A stretch of DNA of 64,000 bases from the NCBI RefSeq assembly GCF_012034335.1, contig NZ_JAATHJ010000005.1, forward strand, positions 1 through 64,000, written 5' to 3'. Positions 16,215-26,017 of this stretch are shown here, piece after piece. The position numbers and the translations under genes are program-made. The notes beneath the pieces are model-generated. The model searched no databases. It had not been told where the DNA came from and saw only the letters and a program-made list of their open reading frames with translations. Source of the stretch: Alkalicoccus luteus. GTDB lineage: Bacteria; Bacillota; Bacilli; Bacillales; Salisediminibacteriaceae. Positions within the stretch are counted from its first letter, which is position 1. Each line of letters begins with the position of its first letter.

Positions 16215-17948
16215 ATGTCTGCGATTCTGGTTGCGGTATCCGGTCTGATCGTCTTTGCGCTCGGTTATCGCTTCTATTCAAAGTTTATTGCAGAACGTAT
16301 TTACCGGCTTGATCCTGACTATGTGACACCAGCGCATAAATATAAGGATGGAGTCGATTTTGTACCAACGAATAAATACGTTCTCTGGGGGCATCATTTT
16401 ACTTCTGTTGCAGGTGCTGCACCAATATTAGGTCCAGCCATTGCGGTTTACTGGGGCTGGCTGCCTGCAGTGCTCTGGGTCGTACTCGGAACCGTGTTTG
16501 CAGCCGGTGTACATGACTTTGGTACGCTTGTTCTCTCTGTTCGAAATAAAGGACAGTCGATTGGAACACTGGCGAATAAGCTGATCGGCCAGCGAGGGAA
16601 GATCTTGTTTTTATTTATCATTCTTATTCTCGTGCTCATGGTCAACGCTGTATTCGCCTGGGTGATTGCCAACCTGTTTATTACATACCCGGCAAGTGTT
16701 ATACCGGTCTTTATACAAATACCGCTTGCAATCTGGATCGGCTATGCGGTGTATAAGCGCAACGTAAAGATGCTTGTGCCGTCACTTGTGGCGCTGGCTG
16801 TTATGTACGCAACCGCTATTGTAGCGAGCGGAACGGAATTTCTGCAAATTGACCTTGTCCGCTACATGGGCGGCGAGGAAGCAGCAGGTCTGTTCGGTCT
16901 TGGTGCGGTATCAACTGCCTTTTTTATCTGGATCTTGATTTTGCTCGTCTACGTCTATATTGCTTCGACGCTGCCGGTCTGGAAGCTGCTGCAGCCGCGG
17001 GATTTTATCAACTCCCATCAGTTAGTAGTCGGTCTGGCCATTCTCTATCTTGGACTTTTCCTGACGAATCCGGAAATTACTGCTCCGGCAACGAACCCCG
17101 GGGCTGATACGTCCTGGATGCCGTTGCTGTTCATTACGATTGCCTGCGGGGCGATCTCCGGCTTCCACGGTCTTGTTTCATCCGGTACATCGTCGAAGCA
17201 GCTGAATAAGGAAACAGATGCACGCTTCGTCGGCTATTTCGGGGCAGTAGGGGAAGGGATTCTCGCCCTTGTATCTATCATGGCTGTCGTCACGCTGTTC
17301 GCCAACGCCGATGAGTTCCTCGGTGCGTATGACAGCTTTGAAAGTGCGGGCGCTATCGGACTCGGTAATTTCGTTGAAGGTGCCGGAAATCTGGCACAGG
17401 GACTGATGATTCCTCAGGCGGTTGCCACCACCATTGTGTCTATTATCGTCGTCAGCTTTGCTGCTACGACGCTTGATACGTCTGTGCGTCTGATGCGCTA
17501 CATCATCTCAGAGCTCGGTACCGAGTATAAGGTGCAGGCTCTCACGAAAACGCACGTTGCAACGACAATTGCTGTCGGTTCTACAGCAGCACTCGTTCTG
17601 ATCCCGGAAGGTCCGCAGGGCTTTGGGTCCGGAGGGTATCTGCTGTGGCCGCTGTTCGGAACAAGTAATCAGCTGTTAGCAGGGATCAGTTTGCTGCTCA
17701 TCTCACTATGGCTGAAGCGTTTAGGCAGAAACTATATATACACGCTCATTCCAATGGTATTCCTGCTGTTTATGACGATGTACGCATTGTTCCAGCAAGT
17801 CGTCTTCCAGTGGGCCTGGTGGGCAGACGGATCCAATACGCTGCTGTTCGTCTTCGGGGCGATTAACTTCGTATTCGCACTTTGGATTGCACTAACAGCG
17901 TTCTCTGTTATGGCCAAAACAGGCAATGACCCGATGGATAACGATTAA
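16215..17948 (+). CDS. cstA: Carbon starvation protein CstA (peptide/pyruvate transporter family)
   Basis: A 577-residue polytopic membrane protein of the CstA family, implicated in uptake of peptides or pyruvate during carbon limitation. Family landmarks are the N-terminal HKYKDGVDFVPTNKYVLWGHHF segment, ILGPAIAVYWGW, GVHDFGTLV, CGAISGFHGLVSSGTSSKQ and the C-terminal WPLFGTSNQLLAG. It has about 15 hydrophobic helices. The length matches the short Gram-positive form (about 590) rather than the 700-residue E. coli protein. A strong SD (aaaggagggg) and a cre-like site precede it. Confidence 0.93.
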   Translation: MSAILVAVSGLIVFALGYRFYSKFIAERIYRLDPDYVTPAHKYKDGVDFVPTNKYVLWGHHFTSVAGAAPILGPAIAVYWGWLPAVLWVVLGTVFAAGVHDFGTLVLSVRNKGQSIGTLANKLIGQRGKILFLFIILILVLMVNAVFAWVIANLFITYPASVIPVFIQIPLAIWIGYAVYKRNVKMLVPSLVALAVMYATAIVASGTEFLQIDLVRYMGGEEAAGLFGLGAVSTAFFIWILILLVYVYIASTLPVWKLLQPRDFINSHQLVVGLAILYLGLFLTNPEITAPATNPGADTSWMPLLFITIACGAISGFHGLVSSGTSSKQLNKETDARFVGYFGAVGEGILALVSIMAVVTLFANADEFLGAYDSFESAGAIGLGNFVEGAGNLAQGLMIPQAVATTIVSIIVVSFAATTLDTSVRLMRYIISELGTEYKVQALTKTHVATTIAVGSTAALVLIPEGPQGFGSGGYLLWPLFGTSNQLLAGISLLLISLWLKRLGRNYIYTLIPMVFLLFMTMYALFQQVVFQWAWWADGSNTLLFVFGAINFVFALWIALTAFSVMAKTGNDPMDND

Positions 17949-17954
17949 TAACTG

Positions 17955-17986
17955 GAGGGCTGTCTCAATAGCGAGGCAGCTCTTTT
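17955..17986 (+). terminator. Terminator after cstA
   Basis: The arms gagggctgtctc and gcgaggcagctc form an imperfect stem followed by four T. Confidence 0.65.
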
Positions 17987-18113
17987 GCTGCAGGGCACAG
18001 ATTTCTGGACAACATAAATGTTCATAATGATGAAAACTGTCGTACTGGTATTTCCTGCGGGATGGAAAAGTATGCGATAATAAATGTATAAAGAATCAAA
18101 GGAGGCGGAGCCA

Positions 18114-18371
18114 GTGCTGGACAGTGTGAAAAAGCTCATCCGCTACTACGAGGAAGTCATCAGTCTGAATCATCGCCAGGAGATTGCAAGAGAGCTGAGG
18201 GATGAAGATGACCTGTTTATGCTGATGCTTTATTCGGAAATGATCGGCATTCCGAATCCGGTGTATTACTACACGCTGGAGCTTTACCCGCATATGCTGG
18301 AAGAGTTTCATGAATGGCACCTACGGATGGGGATGGACAAATCGCCGCTGAATGGAATTCGCTGCTGCTGA
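18114..18371 (+). CDS. Cory-CC-star family small protein
   Basis: An 85-residue helical protein ending in the dipeptide Cys-Cys just before the stop (NGIRCC). This is the hallmark of the 'cory-CC-star' family, which I recall as linked to ArsA-type ATPases. The middle has MLMLYSEMIGIPNPVYYYTLELYPHMLEEFHEWH. The GTG at 18114 is preferred because it has an aaaggagg SD; an ATG at 18084 lacks one. It is immediately upstream of an ArsA-family ATPase, as expected. The terminal cysteines might bind metal or be modified. The function is unknown. Confidence 0.75.
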   Translation: MLDSVKKLIRYYEEVISLNHRQEIARELRDEDDLFMLMLYSEMIGIPNPVYYYTLELYPHMLEEFHEWHLRMGMDKSPLNGIRCC

Positions 18372-18382
18372 GGAGGCGGACA

Positions 18383-19318
18383 ATGAGTTTGACAGACAAA
18401 GAAATTGTATTCGTAGGGGGGAAGGGCGGTGTCGGCAAATCGACGACGGCTTCCGCCTTAGCTCTGCTTTCTGCATCAGAAGGTCAAAAAACACTGCTCG
18501 TATCCACAGATCCTGCACACAATACCGGCGATATTTTTGACAGGGAAATCGGCGGTACTCCCGTCAAGGTGGCTGAAAATCTGTTTGCACTGGAAATTGA
18601 CCCTGAAAAAGAAACCGAACGGTACATCGATTCAGTCCGTTCAAACATCCGTCATACCGTGCACAGCGGCATGATGGAGGAGGTGAACAGGCAGCTTGAT
18701 ACCGCCAAGGCGTCACCCGGAGCGGACGAAGCGGCCATGTTTGACAAGCTGATCTCTCTCATTCTGGAGGAGCGTGCATCCTATGACCGGCTCGTCATTG
18801 ACACAGCACCGACCGGTCATACAATCCGGCTGCTGTCGCTGCCCGAGCTGATGGGAGTCTGGATTGAAGGCTTATTGAAAAAGCGAAAGAAAACGAATGA
18901 GAACTACAGCCGTCTGCTGCATGACGGCGAACCGATCGAGGATCCAATTTATGACGTGCTGCTTGAAAGGCAGGAGCGGTTTAAGAAGGCCAGGGAGATT
19001 CTGTTGAATCCGGATACGACTGGATTCGTCTTCGTCTTAAATCCCGAGCGTCTGCCGGTACTGGAGACGAAAAAAGCACTGGTGCTGCTCGAGCAATATG
19101 ACCTGCACGTCGATACCCTGGTCGTTAACAAAGTGCTGCCGGAAGCGGCAGACGGTGCTTTTTTGGCAGAGCGAAGAAAGCACGAGGAAACGTATTTACG
19201 CATGATCGAAGAAACGTTCCCGAAGCAAAAGCGGATTATTATTCCGCTTCAGCCGAATGATATCAGTGATTTTGACAAACTGAACCTGTTCAGCCGCAGC
19301 TTAAAACAGGAAAGCTGA
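18383..19318 (+). CDS. ArsA/GET3-family ATPase
   Basis: A 311-residue soluble ATPase with the deviant Walker A motif GGKGGVGKSTTA near the N terminus, the A-loop STDPAHNTGD (switch I) and the switch II VIDTAPTGHTIRLL. It is a single ArsA unit. The cysteines of arsenite-stimulated ArsA are not seen, and there is no arsB or arsD nearby, so arsenic export is unlikely. By family it could resemble GET3-like chaperone ATPases. Its consistent partners here are the CC-star protein upstream and a small membrane protein downstream. Confidence 0.85.
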   Translation: MSLTDKEIVFVGGKGGVGKSTTASALALLSASEGQKTLLVSTDPAHNTGDIFDREIGGTPVKVAENLFALEIDPEKETERYIDSVRSNIRHTVHSGMMEEVNRQLDTAKASPGADEAAMFDKLISLILEERASYDRLVIDTAPTGHTIRLLSLPELMGVWIEGLLKKRKKTNENYSRLLHDGEPIEDPIYDVLLERQERFKKAREILLNPDTTGFVFVLNPERLPVLETKKALVLLEQYDLHVDTLVVNKVLPEAADGAFLAERRKHEETYLRMIEETFPKQKRIIIPLQPNDISDFDKLNLFSRSLKQES

Positions 19319-19337
19319 ACGGAGAAAGGAGCGGACG

Positions 19338-19538
19338 ATGGGAGGACTTGCAGCACTGCTCGGTCTGATTGCACTTGTTGCCGGGGGAATTCTGCTCGAC
19401 CAGCGTAAGCAAAAAAAGCACTACACCTCTTACGATGGGCGAACGGAAGAAGAGAAGAAGTTTGAACGAAAGAGGACGGAAATGATTGAAAAAAACCGGG
19501 ACAAACGGCCGCCTGGAAGCGGCGGGGTTCCCCACTAA
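19338..19538 (+). CDS. Small single-pass membrane protein next to ArsA-like ATPase
   Basis: A 66-residue protein with one N-terminal membrane helix (GGLAALLGLIALVAGGILL, about 2-20) and a strongly charged, Lys/Glu/Arg-rich cytoplasmic tail ending in a Gly/Pro-rich segment. It has a good SD (agaaaggag) and lies 20 bases after the ATPase gene. It is probably the third member of the CC-star/ATPase operon. A tail-binding substrate or membrane receptor role is speculation. Confidence 0.65.
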   Translation: MGGLAALLGLIALVAGGILLDQRKQKKHYTSYDGRTEEEKKFERKRTEMIEKNRDKRPPGSGGVPH

Positions 19539-19540
19539 TA

Positions 19541-19576
19541 AAGGCTTCAGGACGAAATGACGTCCTGAAGCCTTTT
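19541..19576. terminator. Strong terminator after the CC-star/ArsA operon
   Basis: A 14-bp perfect stem (aaggcttcaggacg / cgtcctgaagcctt) is followed by T residues on the plus strand. Confidence 0.92.
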
Positions 19577-19643
19577 ACTAGTGTCGAAAAGGTGTTTAAC
19601 GGGTTAGCGCTTTCCGTCAAAAAGGGAAATGCCGTTACAGCGG

Positions 19644-21236
19644 TTAATTAATGAATCGGTCTTTGCCTTCCCAGAACGGCTTGCGAATCTGGACTTTTTG
19701 AATTTTACCGGAAGCCGTTTTCGGAAGTGCATGGGTAAACGTAATCCCTTTTGGAGCTTTAAAATGGGCGAGTTTTTCTCTGGAAAACGCAATCAACGTT
19801 TCTTCATCAGCCGAAGCACCTTCGCGCAGTACTACTACTGCATGGGGCACTTCCCCCCATTTTTCATGGGGGACAGAGATCACGGCAGCCTCCAGCACGT
19901 CCGGATGATCATACAGGCACCCTTCTACTTCAATGGAGGAGATATTTTCACCACCGCTGATAATGACATCTTTTTTGCGGTCCACGATTTCAATGAAGCC
20001 TTCTTCATCAACGTTTGCCATGTCCCCGGTATGCAGAAAGCCATCGCGGATCGTGTCCGCAGTGGCCTGCGGATTCTGCCAGTAGCCTTCCATCACGTTA
20101 TTAGAACGCACGACGATTTCTCCGACGATCTTTCCGTCGCGGGGTACTTCTTCGCCATCTTCGCTTACAACGCGGACGTCAGAACCGATCAACGGCACGC
20201 CCTGCTTCGCTTTCATACGATGAAGCTGCTCTGGCTTATGCTGCTGTTGATAGCGGAGCGGCTGGGAGGTCGTGACGAGCGGTGCGATCTCAGTCATGCC
20301 GTACACTTGAATAAATTCCCACTTCAAGTCTTCCTCAACTCGTGTCACGAAAGCTGGAGGGGGAGCAGAGCCTGCGATGACAACGCGGACGTTCTGCTGG
20401 TTGGAATAGGAGCCTCTGCGCTCAGTGTAGGCCTCGATCAGCATGTTTAACACTGTCGGCGCCATATGGCATACCGTCACCTGATGTTGTTGAATGTTAT
20501 CGAGAATGCTGTCAGCGTCGATTTTCCGCTGCATCACCTGACAAGCCCCGTTTGCTGTGTAGTAAAAAGGTGATCCCCAGCCGTTTACATGAAACATCGG
20601 CAGCACGTGAAGCAGCGTATCTTTGTCTGTCACACGAAGATGATGCATTGTCGTCAGCGCATGCAGATAGTTGCTGCGGTGACTCAGCATGACGCCTTTC
20701 GGGTTGCCTGTCGTACCGCTTGTGTAGAGGAGGCTTGCCGTATCGCTTTCTTCAAGTTCCGCGCGCTCAAACGGCTCAGACGGATACGTATTCAGCCATT
20801 GCTCATAGGCTAGATCTCCGTCTTCCGGGTGCGCTGATCCGTGTACAATAACCGTATGAACCGTCTCGAGCTCGGACCGGATCGACTTTACCGTATCGTA
20901 AAGCGTATGATCCACGAAGAGCACCTTCGATTCGCTGTGGTTTAAGATGAAAATGTAGTCTTCCGGCGTCAGCCTTGTATTAAGCGGCGTCATAACAGAG
21001 CCTGTTTGAAATACCCCGTAAAATCCTTCGAACATCTCATGTGAATTAGGAGCCAGATAGGCGGTCCGATCCCCCTTTTGAATCCCGAGATCGTGCAGCC
21101 CGTGCGAAAGCTGCTGTACCCGGTCAAAGACGTCATTGTAAGTCAGCGTCACGTCCCCGTCAATGATGGCGGTTTCGTGGCCGTAAATACGTACGGCCCG
21201 GTCAAGAAAATCTGTTAAAAGCAAAGGAACATGCAT
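19644..21236 (-). CDS. Acyl-CoA synthetase (AMP-forming, long/medium-chain fatty acid ligase type)
   Basis: A 530-residue member of the ANL superfamily. It activates a carboxylic acid to acyl-AMP and transfers it to CoA. Motifs seen are the P-loop [20 protein letters not shown], the A5 motif [19 protein letters not shown]7/A8 [25 protein letters not shown] and the A10 lysine in [11 protein letters not shown]. The overall architecture is closest to fatty-acid ligases of the AlkK/YngI group; chain length cannot be decided. It is monocistronic, with no beta-oxidation genes alongside. Confidence 0.88.
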   Translation of the reverse strand: MHVPLLLTDFLDRAVRIYGHETAIIDGDVTLTYNDVFDRVQQLSHGLHDLGIQKGDRTAYLAPNSHEMFEGFYGVFQTGSVMTPLNTRLTPEDYIFILNHSESKVLFVDHTLYDTVKSIRSELETVHTVIVHGSAHPEDGDLAYEQWLNTYPSEPFERAELEESDTASLLYTSGTTGNPKGVMLSHRSNYLHALTTMHHLRVTDKDTLLHVLPMFHVNGWGSPFYYTANGACQVMQRKIDADSILDNIQQHQVTVCHMAPTVLNMLIEAYTERRGSYSNQQNVRVVIAGSAPPPAFVTRVEEDLKWEFIQVYGMTEIAPLVTTSQPLRYQQQHKPEQLHRMKAKQGVPLIGSDVRVVSEDGEEVPRDGKIVGEIVVRSNNVMEGYWQNPQATADTIRDGFLHTGDMANVDEEGFIEIVDRKKDVIISGGENISSIEVEGCLYDHPDVLEAAVISVPHEKWGEVPHAVVVLREGASADEETLIAFSREKLAHFKAPKGITFTHALPKTASGKIQKVQIRKPFWEGKDRFIN

Positions 21237-21323
21237 AAGAGAGCCTCCTCCAGAATATGTATACTAAAATCGTAATCGCTTTCATAAAGAAGGTCAAGAA
21301 TATTCAGACAAGCTGAAGCAAGC

Positions 21324-21353
21324 AAAGAAGCTCCAGCCAACAGGAGCTTCTTT
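21324..21353 (-). terminator. Terminator after the BCCT remnant
   Basis: An 11-bp stem (aaagaagctcc / ggagcttcttt) separates the BCCT remnant from the acyl-CoA synthetase gene on the minus strand. Confidence 0.8.
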
Positions 21354-21359
21354 ACCTTA

Positions 21360-21950
21360 TTATGCTCGTTTTTCCTCGTTTAATATTTTCATAATGCCGA
21401 TGCACATGAAGATCATGATTACAGACAATGGCAGGGCGAGGACGACGATCGCTGTCTGGAATGCGTCGAGTCCGCCGACAAGAAGCAGGATGGACGTGAT
21501 GCTGACAAAGATAACACCCCACATCACCTTAATGGATGGCGGAGGGTTTAAACGTCCGCCTGTCGACTGCATGCCAAGCACAAACGTAGCAGAGTCGGCA
21601 GTGGTGACGAAAAAGATGATCACGATCGCCATGGCTGCAACAGATACGAATGTCGTAAGCGGAAGCTCCTGAAGAGCGGCGAATAAAGCTGTTTCAAGTG
21701 ATTCATCCGAAATCAGGACTGCTTCGAACAGCTCCAGGTAAATGCCGGTACCGCCAAGCATCGCAAACCAGAAGAAAGTAACGAGACTCGGAGCAAGGAT
21801 CACTCCGAAAATAAATTCCCGGATCGTTCTTCCTCTGGAAACCCGTGCAATAAACATACCGACAAACGGTGTCCATGAGATCCACCAGGCCCAGCCAGGA
21901 AAATAGATACTTTTAAGACAATCGTAAATCTTTCTTTCATACACATCCAT
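21360..21950 (-). pseudogene. Truncated BCCT-family transporter (C-terminal third)
   Basis: The 196-residue frame matches only the last part of a betaine/carnitine/choline (BCCT) transporter. It begins just before the diagnostic segment WAWWISWTPFVGMFIARVSRGRT, which in full proteins lies near residue 330, and continues through the last helices (FFVTTADSATFVLGM). Full-length members have about 500 residues. Only 32 bases separate its first codon from the PAP2 gene, so the 5' two thirds have been deleted. The first residues (MDVYERKIYDCLKSIYF) are partly unrelated to the family. It is very likely a non-functional deletion remnant. Confidence 0.8.
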
Positions 21951-21982
21951 CCCTTCTATTCAGTTGTCTCCTAACCAGTTTA

Positions 21983-22528
21983 TCACAAGCTGGTCGTTCC
22001 GCCTTTCCGTTGTACCAGTTTCGCAGCAACGATTCCAATCCCTATACCGAAGATCAGACCGGCAAGTGTATCACTTGGATAATGAACGCCTGCGTACAGG
22101 CGTGTATAGGCGAAAAGCAAGGCAAAAGGGACGGCAATCCAGGCTGCTTTTGGGTAAAAAAGAATAAGTGCCGTACAGGCTGCAGCCGAGGTCGCTGCGT
22201 GAGCAGAGGGAAACGAGCTTGAAGCAGGTGCCTCTACGATGAGGCGGATGCCTTCCTCGACGAGTGGAGGACGCGGGCGGGGGAGAAGCACGTTTATAAG
22301 TGCCTGAAACAAAAAAGCAGCACCATTTGCAGCGATCATTGCGATTCCAGCGAGCAGGGCACGACGGCTGCGAACAACCAGCATAAGCAGCAGGGCTGTA
22401 GCATACCAGATCAATCCAATATCGCTGGCAAGCGTAGCGAATCGCATAAACGGGTCCAGAGCGGAAGAAGTCCACTGCTGATTAAACAGCTCAAGCAGTT
22501 GTCGATCCAATAAAAAAAGCTGTTCCAT
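21983..22528 (-). CDS. PAP2-superfamily phosphatase (undecaprenyl-PP phosphatase-like)
   Basis: A 181-residue membrane phosphatase. The tripartite active-site signature is visible: LLPRPRPP, SSFPSAHAATS and TRLYAGVHYPSDTLAG (the usual SR is TR here). About five membrane helices surround it. Such enzymes, like BcrC/YbjG, recycle undecaprenyl pyrophosphate or dephosphorylate lipids. It lies 70 bases after the sugar permease gene on the same strand but is probably functionally separate. Confidence 0.85.
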   Translation of the reverse strand: MEQLFLLDRQLLELFNQQWTSSALDPFMRFATLASDIGLIWYATALLLMLVVRSRRALLAGIAMIAANGAAFLFQALINVLLPRPRPPLVEEGIRLIVEAPASSSFPSAHAATSAAACTALILFYPKAAWIAVPFALLFAYTRLYAGVHYPSDTLAGLIFGIGIGIVAAKLVQRKGGTTSL

Positions 22529-22598
22529 GAAACCCCTCCAACGAAGCGTAGTAGCTTTTGTAGGAAGGTTCCCTGAAACAGCTGATTATAAACGGCTG

Positions 22599-23423
22599 TC
22601 AGCCTTTGACAGAGCCTGCGAGCAGTCCTCTGACAAAGTATTTTCCGACGAAGATATACACAAGCAGAGTCGGCAGTGCAGCAAGGAGAGCACCTGCCAT
22701 CTGCACGTTCCACTGTACAATCTGGCTGCCGGACAGATTTTGTAAAGCGACCATAATCGGCTGGGAGCCGGTGCTCGTAATGCTGACGGCAAATAAAAAC
22801 TCATTCCATATGTTCGTAAACTGCCAGATGCAGACGACGACGAAGCCTGAGATAGAAAGCGGGAAAATAATTTTGCCGTAAATACTCAGGAAACCTGCCC
22901 CGTCAATACGTGCAGCCTCGATTAAATCACCCGGGATAGAAGCGTAAAAGTTTCTGAAGATCAGCGTCGTGATCGGAATACCGTACACCACGTGAACAAG
23001 GATTAAACCAGGTATCGTATTATACAGGCCGACACCCTGCAAAAATTGAATCAGCGGAATCAAAATACTCTGGTACGGAATAAACATGCCGAAAAGAATG
23101 GCGGTAAAGATCCAGTCTGACCCTTTAAATTTCCATTTTGACAGCACGTAGCCGTTCAACGAGCCTAGCATCGCTGACAGAATCGTAGCTGGCACGACCA
23201 GGTAAATCGTGTTCATGAAGTTAGGGGCGAGCCGTTCAAACGCGTATCCGTAAGCCTCAAAGGAAATCGAAGTAGGGAGTGCCCACATCTGCGTCAGTGA
23301 CACTTCATCGAGCGGTTTTAAGCTCGTAATGATCATGACGTAAATCGGCATTAGAAAGAACAGCGACATGACGATTAAGATTGTATAGACAAGAAATTTA
23401 CTAATAGGACTTTTCAGAACCAT
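22599..23423 (-). CDS. ABC sugar transporter permease (MalG-like)
   Basis: A 274-residue inner membrane subunit of a CUT1-type carbohydrate importer with six helices. The cytoplasmic EAA loop that contacts the ATPase reads [24 protein letters not shown]. The N terminus [24 protein letters not shown] is typical of MalG/LacG/AraQ proteins. It begins directly after the other permease gene, so the two are coupled. The C terminus is the normal [12 protein letters not shown]. Confidence 0.9.
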   Translation of the reverse strand: MVLKSPISKFLVYTILIVMSLFFLMPIYVMIITSLKPLDEVSLTQMWALPTSISFEAYGYAFERLAPNFMNTIYLVVPATILSAMLGSLNGYVLSKWKFKGSDWIFTAILFGMFIPYQSILIPLIQFLQGVGLYNTIPGLILVHVVYGIPITTLIFRNFYASIPGDLIEAARIDGAGFLSIYGKIIFPLSISGFVVVCIWQFTNIWNEFLFAVSITSTGSQPIMVALQNLSGSQIVQWNVQMAGALLAALPTLLVYIFVGKYFVRGLLAGSVKG

Positions 23424-24347
23424 TTACGACTCCCCCTTTCTAGCCGAAATGAGGTACGGCACCATGATAACGGCTACCAACGCAAGCATAATCATCGCAA
23501 TCGCAGCACCGTTAGCAAAAAAGTTTGCGCGGAACGTTGTTTCAAACATATACACACCCGGCACATCGGTTACGAAGTTAGCTCCGGAACCGGTCATCGC
23601 ATAGATCAAATCAAAAATCTTTAACGACATGTGCCCCATGATAATGACAATGCTCACTGTAATTGGAAGTAACATCGGAAAAATGACTTTCCGGTAAATT
23701 TGGAATTCCGTTGCTCCGTCCATGCGCGCGGCTTCTTTAATTTCATCCGGAATGGCACGCAGACCGGCAAGATACATGGCAAGCGAGAAGCCGGTCATCT
23801 GCCAGACAGCGGCAATCACGACGGAAAGCATGGCTACCGGCAGACCAAATTCGATGGAGCCCACCGGAAAACCAAACGCAATCGTCGTACTTGTATACCA
23901 GGCGGGAACCGAATCAAACCCGAGCATCGCAAATAAAATATTCACACCGGTACTCGGGTTCAGCAGCCACTGCCACACAACCCCTGTTACAACAAAGGAA
24001 AGGGCCATCGGAAACAAAAAGACATTCCGGAAAAACCACTCCTGTTTAATATTCGAATCGATAAACGTTGCCAGCATAAAGCCCATAAACAGGACTCCGA
24101 AGATAAAGAAAATAGTGAAAAACAGCGTATTTCTCATACCGGACTGAAAGCGGTAGTCCTGGAGAAGAAACGCATAGTTCTGCAGACCGGCAAAGGAGAA
24201 ATCCGGAGTGAGCGTGTTCCAGTTGGAAAAGGACACATAGCCGGTCCAGCTGATGAAGCCGTAAACAAAAATCGCAATCGCAATAATAGAAGGGAGGATA
24301 AACAGAAGGGATATCCATCTGTCCGAGCCGGCCCGATTTGTATTCAT
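23424..24347 (-). CDS. ABC sugar transporter permease (MalF-like)
   Basis: A 307-residue partner permease of the same importer. It has six or seven hydrophobic helices and an EAA loop IKEAARMDGATEFQIYRKVIFPML. It has the N-terminal hydrophobic block typical of CUT1 MalF-type subunits without the large periplasmic P2 loop of enteric MalF. It follows the binding-protein gene after an intercistronic hairpin. No ATP-binding subunit gene is in the locus; Gram-positive CUT1 systems commonly use a shared MsmX-type ATPase. Confidence 0.9.
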   Translation of the reverse strand: MNTNRAGSDRWISLLFILPSIIAIAIFVYGFISWTGYVSFSNWNTLTPDFSFAGLQNYAFLLQDYRFQSGMRNTLFFTIFFIFGVLFMGFMLATFIDSNIKQEWFFRNVFLFPMALSFVVTGVVWQWLLNPSTGVNILFAMLGFDSVPAWYTSTTIAFGFPVGSIEFGLPVAMLSVVIAAVWQMTGFSLAMYLAGLRAIPDEIKEAARMDGATEFQIYRKVIFPMLLPITVSIVIIMGHMSLKIFDLIYAMTGSGANFVTDVPGVYMFETTFRANFFANGAAIAMIMLALVAVIMVPYLISARKGES

Positions 24348-24387
24348 TGTGTATTCACACTCCTTCAGCGGACGTTTTCCTGAAAAA

Positions 24388-24422
24388 CGGGAGCGTCTTT
24401 CCCGGATGGAAAGCTGCTCCCG
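24388..24422 (-). terminator. Intercistronic hairpin between binding protein and permeases
   Basis: An imperfect 15-bp stem (cgggagcgtctttcc / ggaaagctgctcccg, two mismatches). In the minus-strand reading it could partly terminate or stabilise the upstream mRNA, giving more binding protein than permease, a common arrangement. Confidence 0.6.
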
Positions 24423-24438
24423 CTTAATTTCTCAGCGG

Positions 24439-25788
24439 CTACTCGATGTTATCGTCCTGAGCCTGCTGCAGCGACTGGATGACCTGTTCTTTGTCACGGG
24501 ATGAAACGAAAACGTTGACCGCCTGATCAGCCTGGGAAACAAAACCGGCTGGAGCAGCAGAGTTGTGTGCAAGGCTCGGTGTCAGAACGGCTTCCTGGAA
24601 ATCTTCAATCGTAGACTGTCCATACTCGTTATACTCCTCCGGATCGGCGTCCACACGAGCAGGAATTGATCCTTTCAGCGGATTGAACGTATCCTGAGCT
24701 TCTACAGATCCGAGGAAGCGGAGGAAGTCTTTCACCGTTTCCGGATTGTCGACGCCGGACGGCAGGCCGAAGTTATCGGTTACGACCATGAACATGCCTT
24801 CTGTATCAGGAGTTGCAGCCCAGCCGAAGTCTTCGTTCGGCTCCAGACCCAAGTCCGTTGCGAAATAGCCAGCGGCCCAGTCGCCCATAATATTCATCGC
24901 GGCATCTCCTTCAGCCACCATCTGAGCAGCATCCTGCCAGTTTCGGGCTGCGTGATCATCGTTGATGTAGTCGAGCATGCGGTCAAATTCATCGATCACT
25001 TCTTCAAATTCCGGCGAATCAAATGCCAGATCTCCCGTCCAGAGATCGTTGTAGCCTTCCGGACCGAGAACGCCGAGCATGACCGTTTCCAGCAGGTGCA
25101 GCGACGTCCAGCTTTCTCTGTCACCGAGCGCAAGCGGTGTGACGCCAGCCTCTTCCAGCTCGTCGGCTACCTCATAAAACTCATCGAACGTCGTCGGGGC
25201 TTCCAAACCGTGCTCTTCAAAGATTCCGGTATTATAAAAGACGACGTTGCTGCGGTGAATGTTTACCGGTACGGAATAAATCTCATCATCCGTTGTGACC
25301 ATGTCGATCAGATCTTCCGGGAACTTATCCATCCACTCTTCTTCTTCATAAATATCTGTCACGGGCTCCATTCTGCCTGCTTCGACCCAGCCTGTATTTA
25401 ACGCAGCGCCGCCGTGAATCTGAAACGTTCCGGGAGGATCATTCCCCTGCATCCGGCTTGCGAGAACGGCCTGCGCATTCGTACCGGCGCCGCCGGCTAC
25501 CGCAGCATTCACAACTTCAACATCCGGATTTTCTTCTTCAAACAAATCAATAATTGCCAGAAGTCCGGCTTCCTCACCAGCTCCCGTCCACCAGCTGAAG
25601 ATTTCAAGCTCTTCTCCGTCTCCTGAGGCTTCGTTGTTCGCTTCATTCGCTTCGTTACCCTCATTCGTTTCTTCAGCATCTGCCGGATCTTCTGCATCCG
25701 GGTCGATTGAGTTCATTTCTTCTCCCCCGCAAGCTGCTGTAAACACAAGCGAACCAAAAATAACGCTGAGCCACAAAGATTTTTTCAC
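24439..25788 (-). CDS. ABC sugar-binding lipoprotein
   Basis: A 449-residue extracellular solute-binding protein (family 1). The signal peptide ends in a lipobox (FTAAC, Cys20). An acidic low-complexity linker (about 24-58, rich in Glu, Asn and Asp) leads to the binding domain, which starts at EELEIFSWWTGAGEEAGL. The WWTG start and the NIMGDWAAGYF segment are typical of glucoside/oligosaccharide binding proteins. The start is GTG with an aaggggg SD. The sugar is unknown. A disaccharide cleaved by the nearby GH65 phosphorylase is the obvious candidate, by proximity only. Confidence 0.9.
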   Translation of the reverse strand: MKKSLWLSVIFGSLVFTAACGGEEMNSIDPDAEDPADAEETNEGNEANEANNEASGDGEELEIFSWWTGAGEEAGLLAIIDLFEEENPDVEVVNAAVAGGAGTNAQAVLASRMQGNDPPGTFQIHGGAALNTGWVEAGRMEPVTDIYEEEEWMDKFPEDLIDMVTTDDEIYSVPVNIHRSNVVFYNTGIFEEHGLEAPTTFDEFYEVADELEEAGVTPLALGDRESWTSLHLLETVMLGVLGPEGYNDLWTGDLAFDSPEFEEVIDEFDRMLDYINDDHAARNWQDAAQMVAEGDAAMNIMGDWAAGYFATDLGLEPNEDFGWAATPDTEGMFMVVTDNFGLPSGVDNPETVKDFLRFLGSVEAQDTFNPLKGSIPARVDADPEEYNEYGQSTIEDFQEAVLTPSLAHNSAAPAGFVSQADQAVNVFVSSRDKEQVIQSLQQAQDDNIE

Positions 25789-25915
25789 TGCTCATTACCC
25801 CCTTAAAATAATGAAGAATAGTATATCCACGTTTAGTTAAACACAGAATGACTCTCTTAATTATTGTTAAATTCTGATTATTTACAAGATAGACAGGTGA
25901 ATATTTTACCTAATT

Positions 25916-25929
25916 GAAAGCGTTTACAA
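25916..25929 (-). promoter_or_regulatory. cre site (CcpA) upstream of the ABC operon
   Basis: TGTAAACGCTTTCA on the minus strand is a full match to the cre consensus TGWAANCGNTNWCA. It lies about 130 bases upstream of the binding-protein start, so catabolite repression of the importer is predicted. Confidence 0.75.
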
Positions 25930-26017
25930 AAAATGCGGTGCGCAGTAGCATTTTTTTGTCGGAATAGGGGATTATCTTATCCGGACGTCACGTTCATCAT
26001 GTTCTTCTCTGCATCAA

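Noticed and set aside
18383-19318. Arsenic resistance operon
   Set aside because: A single ArsA-type ATPase without arsR, arsB or arsD, and without the arsenite-binding cysteines, next to a CC-star protein, does not support arsenic export.
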